DNA of 49,422 bases, taken from the NCBI GenBank assembly GCA_034440115.1, contig JAWXBM010000056.1, positions 1 to 49,422 on the forward strand, read 5' to 3'. Positions 26,210 through 34,453 of this stretch are shown here, one piece after another. Each line of letters starts with the position of its first letter. Position 1 is the first letter of the stretch. Made by a program: the position numbers and the translations under genes. This stretch comes from JAWXBM01 sp034440115 (GTDB lineage: Bacteria; Pseudomonadota; Gammaproteobacteria; Xanthomonadales; SZUA-36). The notes under the pieces are model-generated. The model was given only the letters and a program-made list of their open reading frames with translations. It searched no databases and was not told where the DNA came from.

Positions 26210-27337
26210 ATGACATTGATAAAAGCAGAAAAAGCCGCAGGTGGCAAACGAAACCCGGGTCCGCCGCGCCCCTTGGCGCGCATGGATACCTTTGCCCAGT
26301 ACAAGCAAGGCAAGAGCAAGATTCTGGGTAAAGGTTTAACCATTAAACTGTCCAGCAATGAAAGTTGCCTTGGGCCTGGACAAGCTGCTCTCGATGCCTA
26401 TGTGCAGGCTGCAGAGAACATTCACCGATACCCCGACGGCACACAAACTGCCCTGCGTGAGGCTATTGGTCGAGCACACGGAATCGACCCCGGCAGAATA
26501 GTTTGCGGCAACGGTTCCGAGGAAGTCATCGGTCTTCTGATCCGGTGTTATGTTGGCGAGGGTGATGAAGTATTGCTGCCGGAGAATCATTTTGTGATGT
26601 GCTCCATCTACGGCAAAGGTCAGGGCGCCACTATCGTGCTGGCGCCCGAAACCAATTTTACTGTGGACGTTGATGCCATTCTGGAGCACATCACTGAGCG
26701 TACCCGATTGATATCAGTGGCAAACCCGAACAACCCGACCGGTACCTGGTTGCCACGATCCGAAATGGAACGCCTGATTGACAATATTCCGAGCGACGTG
26801 CTCATCATCATTGATGGCGCCTATGCAGAGTATGTCGAAGACAACGAATACGAGGATGGTATTTCCTGGGTGGAATCGCGGCAAAATGTGGTTATGACCC
26901 GTACTTTTTCCAAGATTCATGGCCTTGCGGGATTGCGCATCGGCTGGGCTTATGGCCCGCCAGCCATCATCGAGGTCATCAATCGTCTGCGTACACCATT
27001 CAATGCCAGCGGGCCTGCTCTTGCAACAGCAGCGGCGGCCATTGGTGATAAAGAACATATTGAGCGAAGCCGGCAACACAATTCAAAATGGCAGCAAAGA
27101 TTCCGGGAGGAATTCGCCCGGCTGGGAATCACCATGGTTCCCAGTGTGACCAATTTTTACCTGCTGGATTTCGCTAACCTGCCTGGCAAAACTGCAACTG
27201 CCGCAGCGGCATACCTGGAAGAGAACAGCATCATTCCAAGGCCTGGCAACAATGAACGGCTGTTGCGCATTACGATAGGCACTGACAGCGACAATGAGGC
27301 AGTAATTGACGCGCTGGCACGTTACCTCAAATCCTGA
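26210..27337 (+). CDS. HisC-like PLP-dependent aminotransferase
   Basis: Class I/II aminotransferase of 375 residues similar to histidinol-phosphate aminotransferase. The ATG at 26210 is chosen over GTG 26180 because GGGAG precedes it. It shows LSSNESCLGP near 48-56, NPNNPTGT at 172-179, DGAYAEYV near 202-209, and the PLP-binding Lys in TFSKIHGLAGLRIGW (K235). No other his gene is nearby; it is 35 bp upstream of an aldehyde dehydrogenase and then a MarR gene. A catabolic or side-chain amino transfer is therefore more likely than histidine synthesis. Possible substrates include an aromatic amino acid or an amino-sugar derivative. It is the first gene behind the TATAAT/operator site at 26138. 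Confidence 0.92.
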   Translation: MTLIKAEKAAGGKRNPGPPRPLARMDTFAQYKQGKSKILGKGLTIKLSSNESCLGPGQAALDAYVQAAENIHRYPDGTQTALREAIGRAHGIDPGRIVCGNGSEEVIGLLIRCYVGEGDEVLLPENHFVMCSIYGKGQGATIVLAPETNFTVDVDAILEHITERTRLISVANPNNPTGTWLPRSEMERLIDNIPSDVLIIIDGAYAEYVEDNEYEDGISWVESRQNVVMTRTFSKIHGLAGLRIGWAYGPPAIIEVINRLRTPFNASGPALATAAAAIGDKEHIERSRQHNSKWQQRFREEFARLGITMVPSVTNFYLLDFANLPGKTATAAAAYLEENSIIPRPGNNERLLRITIGTDSDNEAVIDALARYLKS

Positions 27338-27372
27338 ATGAAATATTTCGCCCGGAGCGGAGACATTTACCC

Positions 27373-28860
27373 ATGAGCTATGTAATGAGCGAAACCATCC
27401 GGCAGTTCCTAACCCGACGCAACAGTTTGCATCTGGATGGAAAACCCGGCCCAGGTGCGGCTGATGATGTTTTATCCCTGGTCAACCCTTCAACAGGTTT
27501 GGTCCTGGGCGAAATACAGGCCTGCAGCAGCCAGGATGTAGATCGGGCCGCCCGATCTGCCCGGGCCGCCTTTGACGATGGCCGTTGGCGATTAAAGCCA
27601 CCGGCTGAGAAAAGCCGCATTCTGTTACGGGTGGCCGAATTGATTGAGGCCCATGTGGATGAGTTGGCGGAGCTGGAAATGCTCAATGCCGGCAAGTTAC
27701 ACGGCGCTGCACGCCACGGTGAGGTGCCGTTTGCTGCCGAATGTTTTCGATACCATGCAGGCTGGTGTACCAAGATTGAAGGAAGCACCAAGCAGATGTC
27801 GCTGGCGCCGGTAGGTGAGTTCCATGTTTACACCCTGCGTGAACCCATCGGTGTGGTTGGCTTGATCGTTCCTTCCAATGGGCCCTTGGTGCAAGCGTCC
27901 TGGAAACTGGCCCCCGCATTGGCAGCCGGTTGTTGCTGTGTGATCAAGCCTGATGAGAAAACACCTTTAAGCACGCTGCGACTGGCTGAGCTCATGACCG
28001 AAGCGGGTATTCCCGATGGCGTGGTGAACCTGGTAACCGGCGCGGGTAAAGAGGTGGGCAAAGCCATAGTCAGCCATCCTGATATTGCCAAGATTTCTTT
28101 TACCGGCTCTACCGACACCGGCAAGAGCATTGGCAATGTGGCCTTGACTGACCTCAAGAAAGTTACCCTTGAGCTGGGCGGAAAATCGCCTGTTATCATT
28201 TTGCAGGATGCCAATCTGGATGAAGCTATTCCGGGAGCAGCGCAAGCCATATTTTCCAACACAGGTCAGGTATGTGTTGCCGGGTCCAGGCTTTATGTTG
28301 AGGCACCGGTATATCAGGAAGTATTGGATGGCATCGTAAGTTATGCCCAAAACCTGGTGGTAGGGCCAGCACATGAGCCCGAGACTACCATGGGGCCATT
28401 GATTTCAGAGGCACACTTGCGCAGCGTGTTGCGAGCGGTAGAGTCGGGCAAGTCGCAAGGTGCCAAAGTGGCAACGGGCGGCGGCAGGATGCACCAAGGG
28501 CAGGGCTTTTTCATGCAGCCGACCGTGTTGCAGGATGTGGATCAAACCATGTCTGTTATCCGCGAAGAGATATTTGGGCCGGTACTAGCGGCCACAAAGA
28601 TTGCTGATATACACGAGGGGCTTGCCCTGGGCAACGACAGCCGCTTTGGTCTGGCTGCCAGCATCTGGACTGAGAATGTGTCAAAGGCTCATCGCATGGC
28701 TGCGGGAATGCGGGCTGGTTTGGTTTGGATCAATTGCCACGGAATACCCGACATGGCCGTGCCTTTTGGGGGCTACAAGCAATCAGGCTGGGGAAGGGAA
28801 AACGGCTACGAAGGACTATTGGCGTTTACTGAGTTAAAATCTGTTATCTGCAAGCTGTAA
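27373..28860 (+). CDS. NAD(P)-dependent aldehyde dehydrogenase
   Basis: Full-length enzyme of 495 residues oxidising an aldehyde to an acid. N169 lies in VPSNGP, E267 in LELGGK and the nucleophile C301 in NTGQVCVAGSR. A GGAGA precedes the ATG; an in-frame Met five residues on is an alternative start. It is highly similar to the truncated aldehyde dehydrogenase at 1-1178 (shared CTKIEG, ASWKLAPALAAGC, GRENG and ELKSV segments). Its nearest familiar relatives are betaine/phenylacetaldehyde/aminoaldehyde-type dehydrogenases. Placed directly after an aminotransferase, it could oxidise an aldehyde derived from deamination and decarboxylation; this is inferred. Confidence 0.96.
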   Translation: MSYVMSETIRQFLTRRNSLHLDGKPGPGAADDVLSLVNPSTGLVLGEIQACSSQDVDRAARSARAAFDDGRWRLKPPAEKSRILLRVAELIEAHVDELAELEMLNAGKLHGAARHGEVPFAAECFRYHAGWCTKIEGSTKQMSLAPVGEFHVYTLREPIGVVGLIVPSNGPLVQASWKLAPALAAGCCCVIKPDEKTPLSTLRLAELMTEAGIPDGVVNLVTGAGKEVGKAIVSHPDIAKISFTGSTDTGKSIGNVALTDLKKVTLELGGKSPVIILQDANLDEAIPGAAQAIFSNTGQVCVAGSRLYVEAPVYQEVLDGIVSYAQNLVVGPAHEPETTMGPLISEAHLRSVLRAVESGKSQGAKVATGGGRMHQGQGFFMQPTVLQDVDQTMSVIREEIFGPVLAATKIADIHEGLALGNDSRFGLAASIWTENVSKAHRMAAGMRAGLVWINCHGIPDMAVPFGGYKQSGWGRENGYEGLLAFTELKSVICKL

Positions 28861-28891
28861 TTATCCCATTCCGTTGAGCTGAGTAAAGTCT

Positions 28892-29380
28892 ATGTCACAG
28901 GCCATTTTATTCGACAAAGTTCTGGATTCCGTGCCCACAGAGGCGCATCACTTGCGAGCCTGGTTTGCCTTGTTGAGGTGTTTCAGCAGCATTGAACGGG
29001 TTTTGATGCAGCACATCGCTCAGGAATACAAGTCAAGCCTGCCCCGTTACGACGTGCTCACTGCTCTGGCCATGAACAAAAGTGGTGTCACCATGGGCGA
29101 TCTCGCCGTTATGTTGATGGTTACCAAGGGAAATATTACCGGCGTTGTGAGAAGGCTCGAGGTCGACGGCCTGGTGAATAAAGTAACTTCCAAGAAAGAT
29201 CGCAGAATCCAATCTGTAACCATTTCCAAGCCGGGCCTTAGGCTTTGGAACGTAATGGATAAAGATTACGACCGTATTGTTTCAAAGCTGCTTGCCGGAG
29301 CAACGGATGCCCAGATCAGGAATTTAACCAGCGCACTTGAAAACACCATAAGGTTGATCGAAAAGTCTGCCGCTGATTAA
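28892..29380 (+). CDS. MarR-family transcriptional regulator
   Basis: Winged helix-turn-helix protein of 162 residues. The dimerisation helices come first, then LPRYDVLTALAMNKSGVTMGDLAVMLMVTKGNITGVVRRLEVDGLV (recognition helix around TKGNITGVVRRL). The wing KKDRRIQSVTISKPG follows, a clear MarR signature. It lies 31 bp after the aldehyde dehydrogenase stop on the same strand, so it is the last gene of the unit whose promoter carries the GTTTA-N4-TAAAC operator at 26144. MarR proteins usually bind 14-20 bp palindromes and are released by a phenolic or acid ligand, so this is the leading candidate for the regulator reading those sites. The link is inferred. Confidence 0.93.
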   Translation: MSQAILFDKVLDSVPTEAHHLRAWFALLRCFSSIERVLMQHIAQEYKSSLPRYDVLTALAMNKSGVTMGDLAVMLMVTKGNITGVVRRLEVDGLVNKVTSKKDRRIQSVTISKPGLRLWNVMDKDYDRIVSKLLAGATDAQIRNLTSALENTIRLIEKSAAD

Positions 29381-29423
29381 CTGGGTTGAGCGTGGAGCCG
29401 TCCCGGGCACCCAGCAAAACGCT

Positions 29424-29906
29424 TCAGGCCATGCGAATTTCAGTTTTGTGCCCAAAGCCCAAGCCATTGTCGATGAACCGAAGCCAATGCGGCCGTAGTT
29501 GGAAGTAAGGTGTGTTCTTCAGGCGTTCCGCCAGAATGCGCTCTTCCGCATCCAAAGAAACGTCGGAAATCGCTCCCAGGAAGGGAAATTTTTCGATGTA
29601 GCAGCGTTCAACCCGGGGAAGTTCGTCGTCACTGACCCTGCTACAGTTACCGAAAATTTGCACGCCACGCAAAGATTTCCAACTCTGACCATCGTCGTGA
29701 ATGGTCAAGGCAACCTGGTCAGATGTTGCCAGATCCCGTATATGCCGGGTTTTGGGATTGGACTTGAAATAGAGTGAAAGATCGGCATCGTGAGCGTAGA
29801 AAACTGCCGCAGCCCAGGGTCCCTCACTGCCAACTGTAGCAAGAGTCATGGTGGTGTGATTGAGGAGGTAGTCTTCAATGCGTTTTCGCTGGTCACTTTC
29901 AGTCAC
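29424..29906 (-). CDS. PNPOx-like flavin-binding split-barrel protein
   Basis: 160-residue protein of the pyridoxamine 5'-phosphate oxidase-like clan. The fold is recognisable from TMTLATVGSEGPWAAAVFYAHDADLSLYFKSNPKTRHIRDL, followed by QVALTIHDD and GVQIFGNCSRV. These match FMN- or haem-binding general stress and UPF0306 (YhbP)-like members. It starts with GTG at 29906, whose GTGA overlaps the stop of the UbiX-like gene by four bases, so the two are translationally coupled. Handling of flavin or a redox substrate with the prenyl-FMN synthase is an appealing but unproven idea. It converges on the MarR gene. Confidence 0.85.
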   Translation of the reverse strand: MTESDQRKRIEDYLLNHTTMTLATVGSEGPWAAAVFYAHDADLSLYFKSNPKTRHIRDLATSDQVALTIHDDGQSWKSLRGVQIFGNCSRVSDDELPRVERCYIEKFPFLGAISDVSLDAEERILAERLKNTPYFQLRPHWLRFIDNGLGFGHKTEIRMA

Positions 29907-30472
29907 GGAGGTGAGCCCTCCCAGCGCTTGACGGTGCCTGTATCCAGACCAAACAAATCCAGAATTCGCCCGACAGATTGATCGATAATGTCGTCAACAG
30001 TCTCGGGTTTGTTATAAAAGGCGGGCATCGCGGGCGCGATTACCGCACCCAATTTGGATGCTTGGTACAGTAGTTTGCAATGCCCCGTATGCAACGGGGT
30101 TTCGCGAGGCATCAAGACCAGAAGCCGGCGTTCCTTCAACACCACATCCGCAGCCCGAACCAGCAAATTGTCAGCGCTGGAATGCGCAACAGCCGAAAGG
30201 GTTTTCATTGAGCACGGAGCGATGATCATCCCATCGCTTCGATAGGAACCTGATGCGATGCTGGCGCCGAGGTTGCTATCGGAATGGACCACGTCCGCCA
30301 GCGCTTTCACTTCCGGCAGGCTGAAATCTGTTTCATAAGCAATGGTCAGGGCAGCAGCGCGGGAAACAATCAAGTGGGTTTCGACTTGTTTTATGCCGCG
30401 CAGAACCTGCAGCAAACGGACTCCGTAAATTGCACCACTTGCCCCTGAAATCCCTACGATTATCCGCAACAT
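29903..30472 (-). CDS. ubiX: Flavin prenyltransferase, UbiX/Pad1 family
   Basis: Makes prenylated FMN, the cofactor of UbiD-type decarboxylases; 189 residues. The ATG at 30472 is preceded by GGGAG; longer in-frame extensions are unlikely. The motif IIVGISGASGAIYG (residues 4-17) and SYRSDGMIIAPCSMKTLSAVAHS, LKERRLLVLMPRETPLHTGH and PAMPAFYNKPETVDDIIDQSVGR are signature segments. No UbiD-like decarboxylase is found in this window, so its partner must lie elsewhere. It is overlapped by the PNPOx-like gene. A terminator separates it from TonB receptor 2 upstream. Confidence 0.93.
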   Translation of the reverse strand: MLRIIVGISGASGAIYGVRLLQVLRGIKQVETHLIVSRAAALTIAYETDFSLPEVKALADVVHSDSNLGASIASGSYRSDGMIIAPCSMKTLSAVAHSSADNLLVRAADVVLKERRLLVLMPRETPLHTGHCKLLYQASKLGAVIAPAMPAFYNKPETVDDIIDQSVGRILDLFGLDTGTVKRWEGSPP

Positions 30473-30565
30473 TGCCGGTACTCCCTGGTTTTGCCTGGCC
30501 GTGCGTTCCAGGCGCGCCCGGAGCTTATCATTCGGCGACGATATCAAACAGCTTCACCCATAGAA

Positions 30566-30600
30566 AAAGCCGCCCGATATTAACATCGGGCGGCTTGTTT
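30566..30600 (-). terminator. Rho-independent terminator of TonB receptor 2
   Basis: GCCGCCCGAT (30569-30578) pairs perfectly with ATCGGGCGGC (30585-30594) around an ATTAAC loop. On the minus strand the stem is followed by TTTTT. It lies 23 bp past the receptor stop, and ahead of ubiX. Confidence 0.9.
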
Positions 30601-30617
30601 CAAATCAAACGCTTGGT

Positions 30618-33071
30618 TTAGAACTTGAAGCTGATGTTACCACCGATTACCCGTGGGTGCGGCCGCAGACGGATACCACTCAAACCGAAATTCTCCTGCG
30701 TGCCGGTGTAATACTCCTCTTCTAACAGGTTCTGCACGTAGGCATTGAAAGACCAGGACCCCATCAGGTATCCCGCGCGCAGATTGAACACGTCAAAAGC
30801 GGGCGCTTTATACGGGAACTCACCAAACGGCATTTCCCGGACCACGCCTGAGTTGGGCGATGGGCCTCGGGTTTGCAGATTGGTCAGCCCTTCGATATCC
30901 GAGTATTGACTGTCGCGATACGCGTATTCCAGTCGCAGCCAGGCTTCATTGTCCGCCAGTGTCCACCGGTATTCACCCGCCAGGCTGGCAGTGAGTTCGG
31001 GCGCCTTGGGCAGGTCAAGCCCTTGCAGATTAACAAAGAATCCGCCGGTGAGTTGGGCTACCGTGTCGCTCGTCATCTCAGTGTCAAGCACACCCAGCCC
31101 GCCACTAAGCGTGAAGTTATCGGTAACCGCCGCCAGGATTTCAATTTCAGCACCGGTGGCTTCTGCGTTCTCAATATTGATAGTCTGCTCAAAGTTTGAG
31201 GACAGGTCACCCGGTGTCAGGAAACGGAACGACTCCATTTGCAGATCATCCCATTGCAGGTGGAATACCGCGCCATTGAGCCGCAAGCGGTGGTCCATCA
31301 GTTCTGACTTAAAGCCCAGTTCATAATTCCACAGGGTTTCCTCGTTGAACGGCACCGTAAACGCCGGGCTGCCAGGCTGGTTGGTGTTGTTGCCAACGCT
31401 GTTGCCACCCGCTTTGTAGCCTTTGGAAATCGTGCCATAAACGCTGACGTCATCAGTAACGCGATAATTGGCCACAAATCGCGGTGTTACATCGCTGAAA
31501 CTCGAACTGCCCTCCGCAACCGGACGGGGTGAGTTCGCAAAACTCTGGAAGAATGCAAAGCCGGGGCCCCCTGGAAAACCCGGTGAGCCCGGGAAGCAGC
31601 AGGTGGGCCGGATTCCAAACGCCAGCACCGAGTTTTCAACTTTGTCATCGGTGTAACGGGCACCCACTGTCAGATCGAGTTTTTCGCTCGCATGAAAGGT
31701 GTAATCGGCAAAAATGGCTTTGCTTTCTACATCAAATTCTTTGTGATTGCGTGCCAGACCCAGATTCAATGGAAATGGCGGCAGAACACCGACACCATTG
31801 GCGGTGGCGGTTGCATTGGTGGAAACCGCCACGTTGTTGTCCTGTTCCTGATGATCTTTTGCGTACATCAGGCCAGCAACGAAATCATAGCGATCTTCGG
31901 TGATCTCAAAACGCACCTCAGTACTCCGGGATTTTCCCTGGTAGGAGTTGGTGCGCTTCAAAGCGTCCATTCCACCGACCAGATCCTGATCGAAAAACCG
32001 GTCAAAATCGGCGTCGATGATACCCGTGACCCATTTCAGCGCCATGGTGTCGTTCAAGGCATGACTGATATTCAATATAGCTACCTTGGATTCATTGTTG
32101 TTGAACTCGCTGAGGTCATGAGACAACTTGTTCTGGTTATTCGGCCAAAAGCCGGTCCCAGGATCCTGGGCAACACCCGTACCAAACGTGTCGGTGGAGT
32201 CCAGATCCATCACGCCGGAGGGCACATTTTCATCATGTCCCTGCTCTTCCTTGGTGTAGAAGAAAGTCGTTTTGACCGTAGTCTGGTCTGAGATATCCAA
32301 ATCCGCGCTCAAACGAAAGAATGTGGATTCGTGCCCTGAGTTTTGGCTACCGTTTGGGGTAAAGTTGTTTTCTGCCGCAATCGGGCAACTGCTTGCGCTG
32401 GCGCCCGTTGCACAGATATTGTCAACCAGGCCACCACTGTCCTCGTACGAGAGCACACCACGAACGCGGAAGGTGTCAGAAACGGGGACATTCAAAATTC
32501 CGGTGACAACCCAGGCGTCGTTGGCGCCTTGGTAGTTTTCATACCCGGCACGCACCTCACCACCGAATTCATCCGTGGGGCGCTTGGTGACCAGGTTGAG
32601 GGCACCGCCCACCGCATTGCGGCCAAAATAGGTGCCCTGCGGACCGCGCAGAACTTCCACCCGTTCCATATCCGGCAACTGCGGGTTGGCCACCTGGTTG
32701 GGTACGGAGACGACGCTGAACTCATCGATGTAAATACCGACGGTGTTGATGAAGGCATTTTCACCGGACACCATGCCGCCGATGCCACGTATGCTGAGCC
32801 CTATTCCGCGCGCGCCCGTCTGGCCATCCTCGGTGTAGCTCACATTCGGGGTTTGCATCAGGTATTCACTGGCAGACCGAATATTCGATTTCTCCAGTGC
32901 TGCACCGCTGAAGGCGGTAATACTGATGGGCACGTTTTGCAGATTCTGCTCGCGACGTTGTGCCGTTACTACTATTTCTTCCAGTGCTCCGCTGGCTTCC
33001 TGCGCCAGCACTGGCGCCGCGGTAACCGGCACCAATAGTGTTATTAACATCAAATTCAGTAAGTTGCGCAT
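30618..33071 (-). CDS. TonB-dependent outer membrane receptor 2
   Basis: Outer membrane receptor of 817 residues. A signal peptide (MRNLLNLMLITLLVPVTAAPVLAQ) precedes the TonB-box region EEIVVTAQRREQNLQNVPISITAF and a plug with GLSIRGIGGM and VEVLRGPQGTYFGRNAVGGALNLVTKR. The barrel ends with HPRVIGGNISFKF. A stretch at about residues 490-520 is rich in Pro, Gly and Phe (CCFPGSPGFPGGPGFAFF), unusual for a barrel loop and perhaps exposed at the surface. GGAAGAGGG precedes the ATG. It is divergent from the LLM-oxidoreductase gene across a 336-bp A/T-rich gap. Substrate unknown. Confidence 0.95.
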   Translation of the reverse strand: MRNLLNLMLITLLVPVTAAPVLAQEASGALEEIVVTAQRREQNLQNVPISITAFSGAALEKSNIRSASEYLMQTPNVSYTEDGQTGARGIGLSIRGIGGMVSGENAFINTVGIYIDEFSVVSVPNQVANPQLPDMERVEVLRGPQGTYFGRNAVGGALNLVTKRPTDEFGGEVRAGYENYQGANDAWVVTGILNVPVSDTFRVRGVLSYEDSGGLVDNICATGASASSCPIAAENNFTPNGSQNSGHESTFFRLSADLDISDQTTVKTTFFYTKEEQGHDENVPSGVMDLDSTDTFGTGVAQDPGTGFWPNNQNKLSHDLSEFNNNESKVAILNISHALNDTMALKWVTGIIDADFDRFFDQDLVGGMDALKRTNSYQGKSRSTEVRFEITEDRYDFVAGLMYAKDHQEQDNNVAVSTNATATANGVGVLPPFPLNLGLARNHKEFDVESKAIFADYTFHASEKLDLTVGARYTDDKVENSVLAFGIRPTCCFPGSPGFPGGPGFAFFQSFANSPRPVAEGSSSFSDVTPRFVANYRVTDDVSVYGTISKGYKAGGNSVGNNTNQPGSPAFTVPFNEETLWNYELGFKSELMDHRLRLNGAVFHLQWDDLQMESFRFLTPGDLSSNFEQTINIENAEATGAEIEILAAVTDNFTLSGGLGVLDTEMTSDTVAQLTGGFFVNLQGLDLPKAPELTASLAGEYRWTLADNEAWLRLEYAYRDSQYSDIEGLTNLQTRGPSPNSGVVREMPFGEFPYKAPAFDVFNLRAGYLMGSWSFNAYVQNLLEEEYYTGTQENFGLSGIRLRPHPRVIGGNISFKF

Positions 33072-33407
33072 GTCACCCTCTTCCTTTGGCCTAGTGGCCG
33101 CTATTTGTAAGTGATCTGATTTGTCCCCGGACGAGCCATATTGACCGGTTCGTCACAGCGGCTCCCGGTTCGATTATGATTTTTACATGGTATATCCATT
33201 GACTCGGTCGAATGAAATATTTTGTATAGGTATAGCATCTACGGTTTATAGTTCACCTGTCAACTATTTTTGCTGGAAATGTTTTGCTGGAAAAATTCCA
33301 TGCGTGCTTGCATAGCTCAACTCCAGAATCGTGGCGGGCTCACTCAGTTTTATCTGAGACAGCAAGCAGCAAATTCATATACACAAGAAAACAACGGAGG
33401 TTTTTAA
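33072..33407. other. Divergent intergenic region, no gene
   Basis: This 336-bp A/T-rich gap lies between TonB receptor 2 and the LLM gene. It contains TGTATAGGTATAG (from 33219) and GTTTATAGTTCACC (33244), which only partly recalls the island palindrome. No convincing coding region or hairpin was seen; promoters for both directions are expected here. Confidence 0.6.
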
Positions 33408-34406
33408 ATGAAGTTTGGAATTCGACTTTTACAGCATCTGGGCAGCCCCAGGGACGTGGTCAAACTGGGAATATTGGCCGAGCAGGCCGGTTTTGATCAG
33501 GCCTGGTTTCCCAGTGATAAATTCATGTACCACGCCTGGTCAATCATCGCTGCGTTGGCGGAACATACCGATCGCATTGTTATTGGTGGTAACGGCACCG
33601 AACCGTACGGGATGTCTCCCGGCGAAATTGCAGTGTTCATGGCAACGCTGGATTCGCTCAGCCAGGGCCGCGTCGCTATTGGCCTGGGAATGCACACCGA
33701 AAAGATGGTGAGCTGGTTGGGCTACGATACTTCTGATCGCCTGCAGCGCATTCGGGAAGCGACAGAACTGATGCGGCGGATTTGGCGTGGCGAAAATGCA
33801 GAATTCGATGGCGAAGTTTATAAATGGTCTGACCAATGTTATTTGCGCTTCAAGGCTTTTCGTGAACAGATCCCGATCTACATATCCGGATTCGAGCAAG
33901 AAGATCTGGCACTGAGCGGTGAGCTGGGAGATGGCAGTTTGCCCATGGTGACACCACCAGAGTCAGCAAAACTGATGGCTGATCGTATTCTGAAAGGAGT
34001 ACATAAAGCCGGTAAGAATGTGGCCGATTTTGATATTTGTGGCTGCGCCTGGTTTTCCATCTCCGAAAACGGCAAGAACACACAGACCGACACGCTGAGG
34101 GATGTTCTGGCCTACTTTGGTAACTATCTGGATGAAGAGGCGCTGGCGACGGTAGGCTTGAGTCAGGCGCATTTCTCAGAGACGCAGCGTCTCGTATCCG
34201 CAGGCGATTACGCCGGCGCGCGGGCCGCGGTAACTCAGGACATGATGAAGCTGGCCATTATTGGCAGCCCCAAGGAAGCGATTGCGAAAATCGAGATGTT
34301 GGCGGAAGCGGGAGTAACCCAGGTGTCCGTAGGCGGCCCGTTGGGGCCGGACCCGGCGGAGACCATTCGATTGATGGGTGAACATGTCATTCCATATTTC
34401 CGCTAG
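33408..34406 (+). CDS. LLM-class flavin-dependent oxidoreductase
   Basis: Luciferase-like TIM-barrel enzyme of 332 residues using FMN or coenzyme F420. It begins MKFGIRLLQHLGSPRDVVKLGILAEQAGFDQAWFPSD and has GGNGTEPYGMSPGEIAVFMATLDSLSQGRVAIGLGMH, typical of the methylene-tetrahydromethanopterin-reductase-like branch. The latter segment includes the bulge residues common in F420 enzymes. The C-terminal IGSPKEAIAKIEMLAEAGVTQVSVGGPLGPDP also fits. A strong GGAGG precedes the ATG. It is followed after 47 bp by an MFS transporter gene, so the pair may import and oxidise or reduce one substrate. Cofactor and substrate are not known. Confidence 0.93.
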   Translation: MKFGIRLLQHLGSPRDVVKLGILAEQAGFDQAWFPSDKFMYHAWSIIAALAEHTDRIVIGGNGTEPYGMSPGEIAVFMATLDSLSQGRVAIGLGMHTEKMVSWLGYDTSDRLQRIREATELMRRIWRGENAEFDGEVYKWSDQCYLRFKAFREQIPIYISGFEQEDLALSGELGDGSLPMVTPPESAKLMADRILKGVHKAGKNVADFDICGCAWFSISENGKNTQTDTLRDVLAYFGNYLDEEALATVGLSQAHFSETQRLVSAGDYAGARAAVTQDMMKLAIIGSPKEAIAKIEMLAEAGVTQVSVGGPLGPDPAETIRLMGEHVIPYFR

Positions 34407-34453
34407 CATCGCTGAATCTTCTGCACTCCAGGGTACTGAAGCTGTGAATTCAA

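Noticed and set aside
33244..33257. GTTTATAGTTCACC as another copy of the island palindrome
   Set aside because: Only one half-site matches; the second half does not pair at the required spacing.
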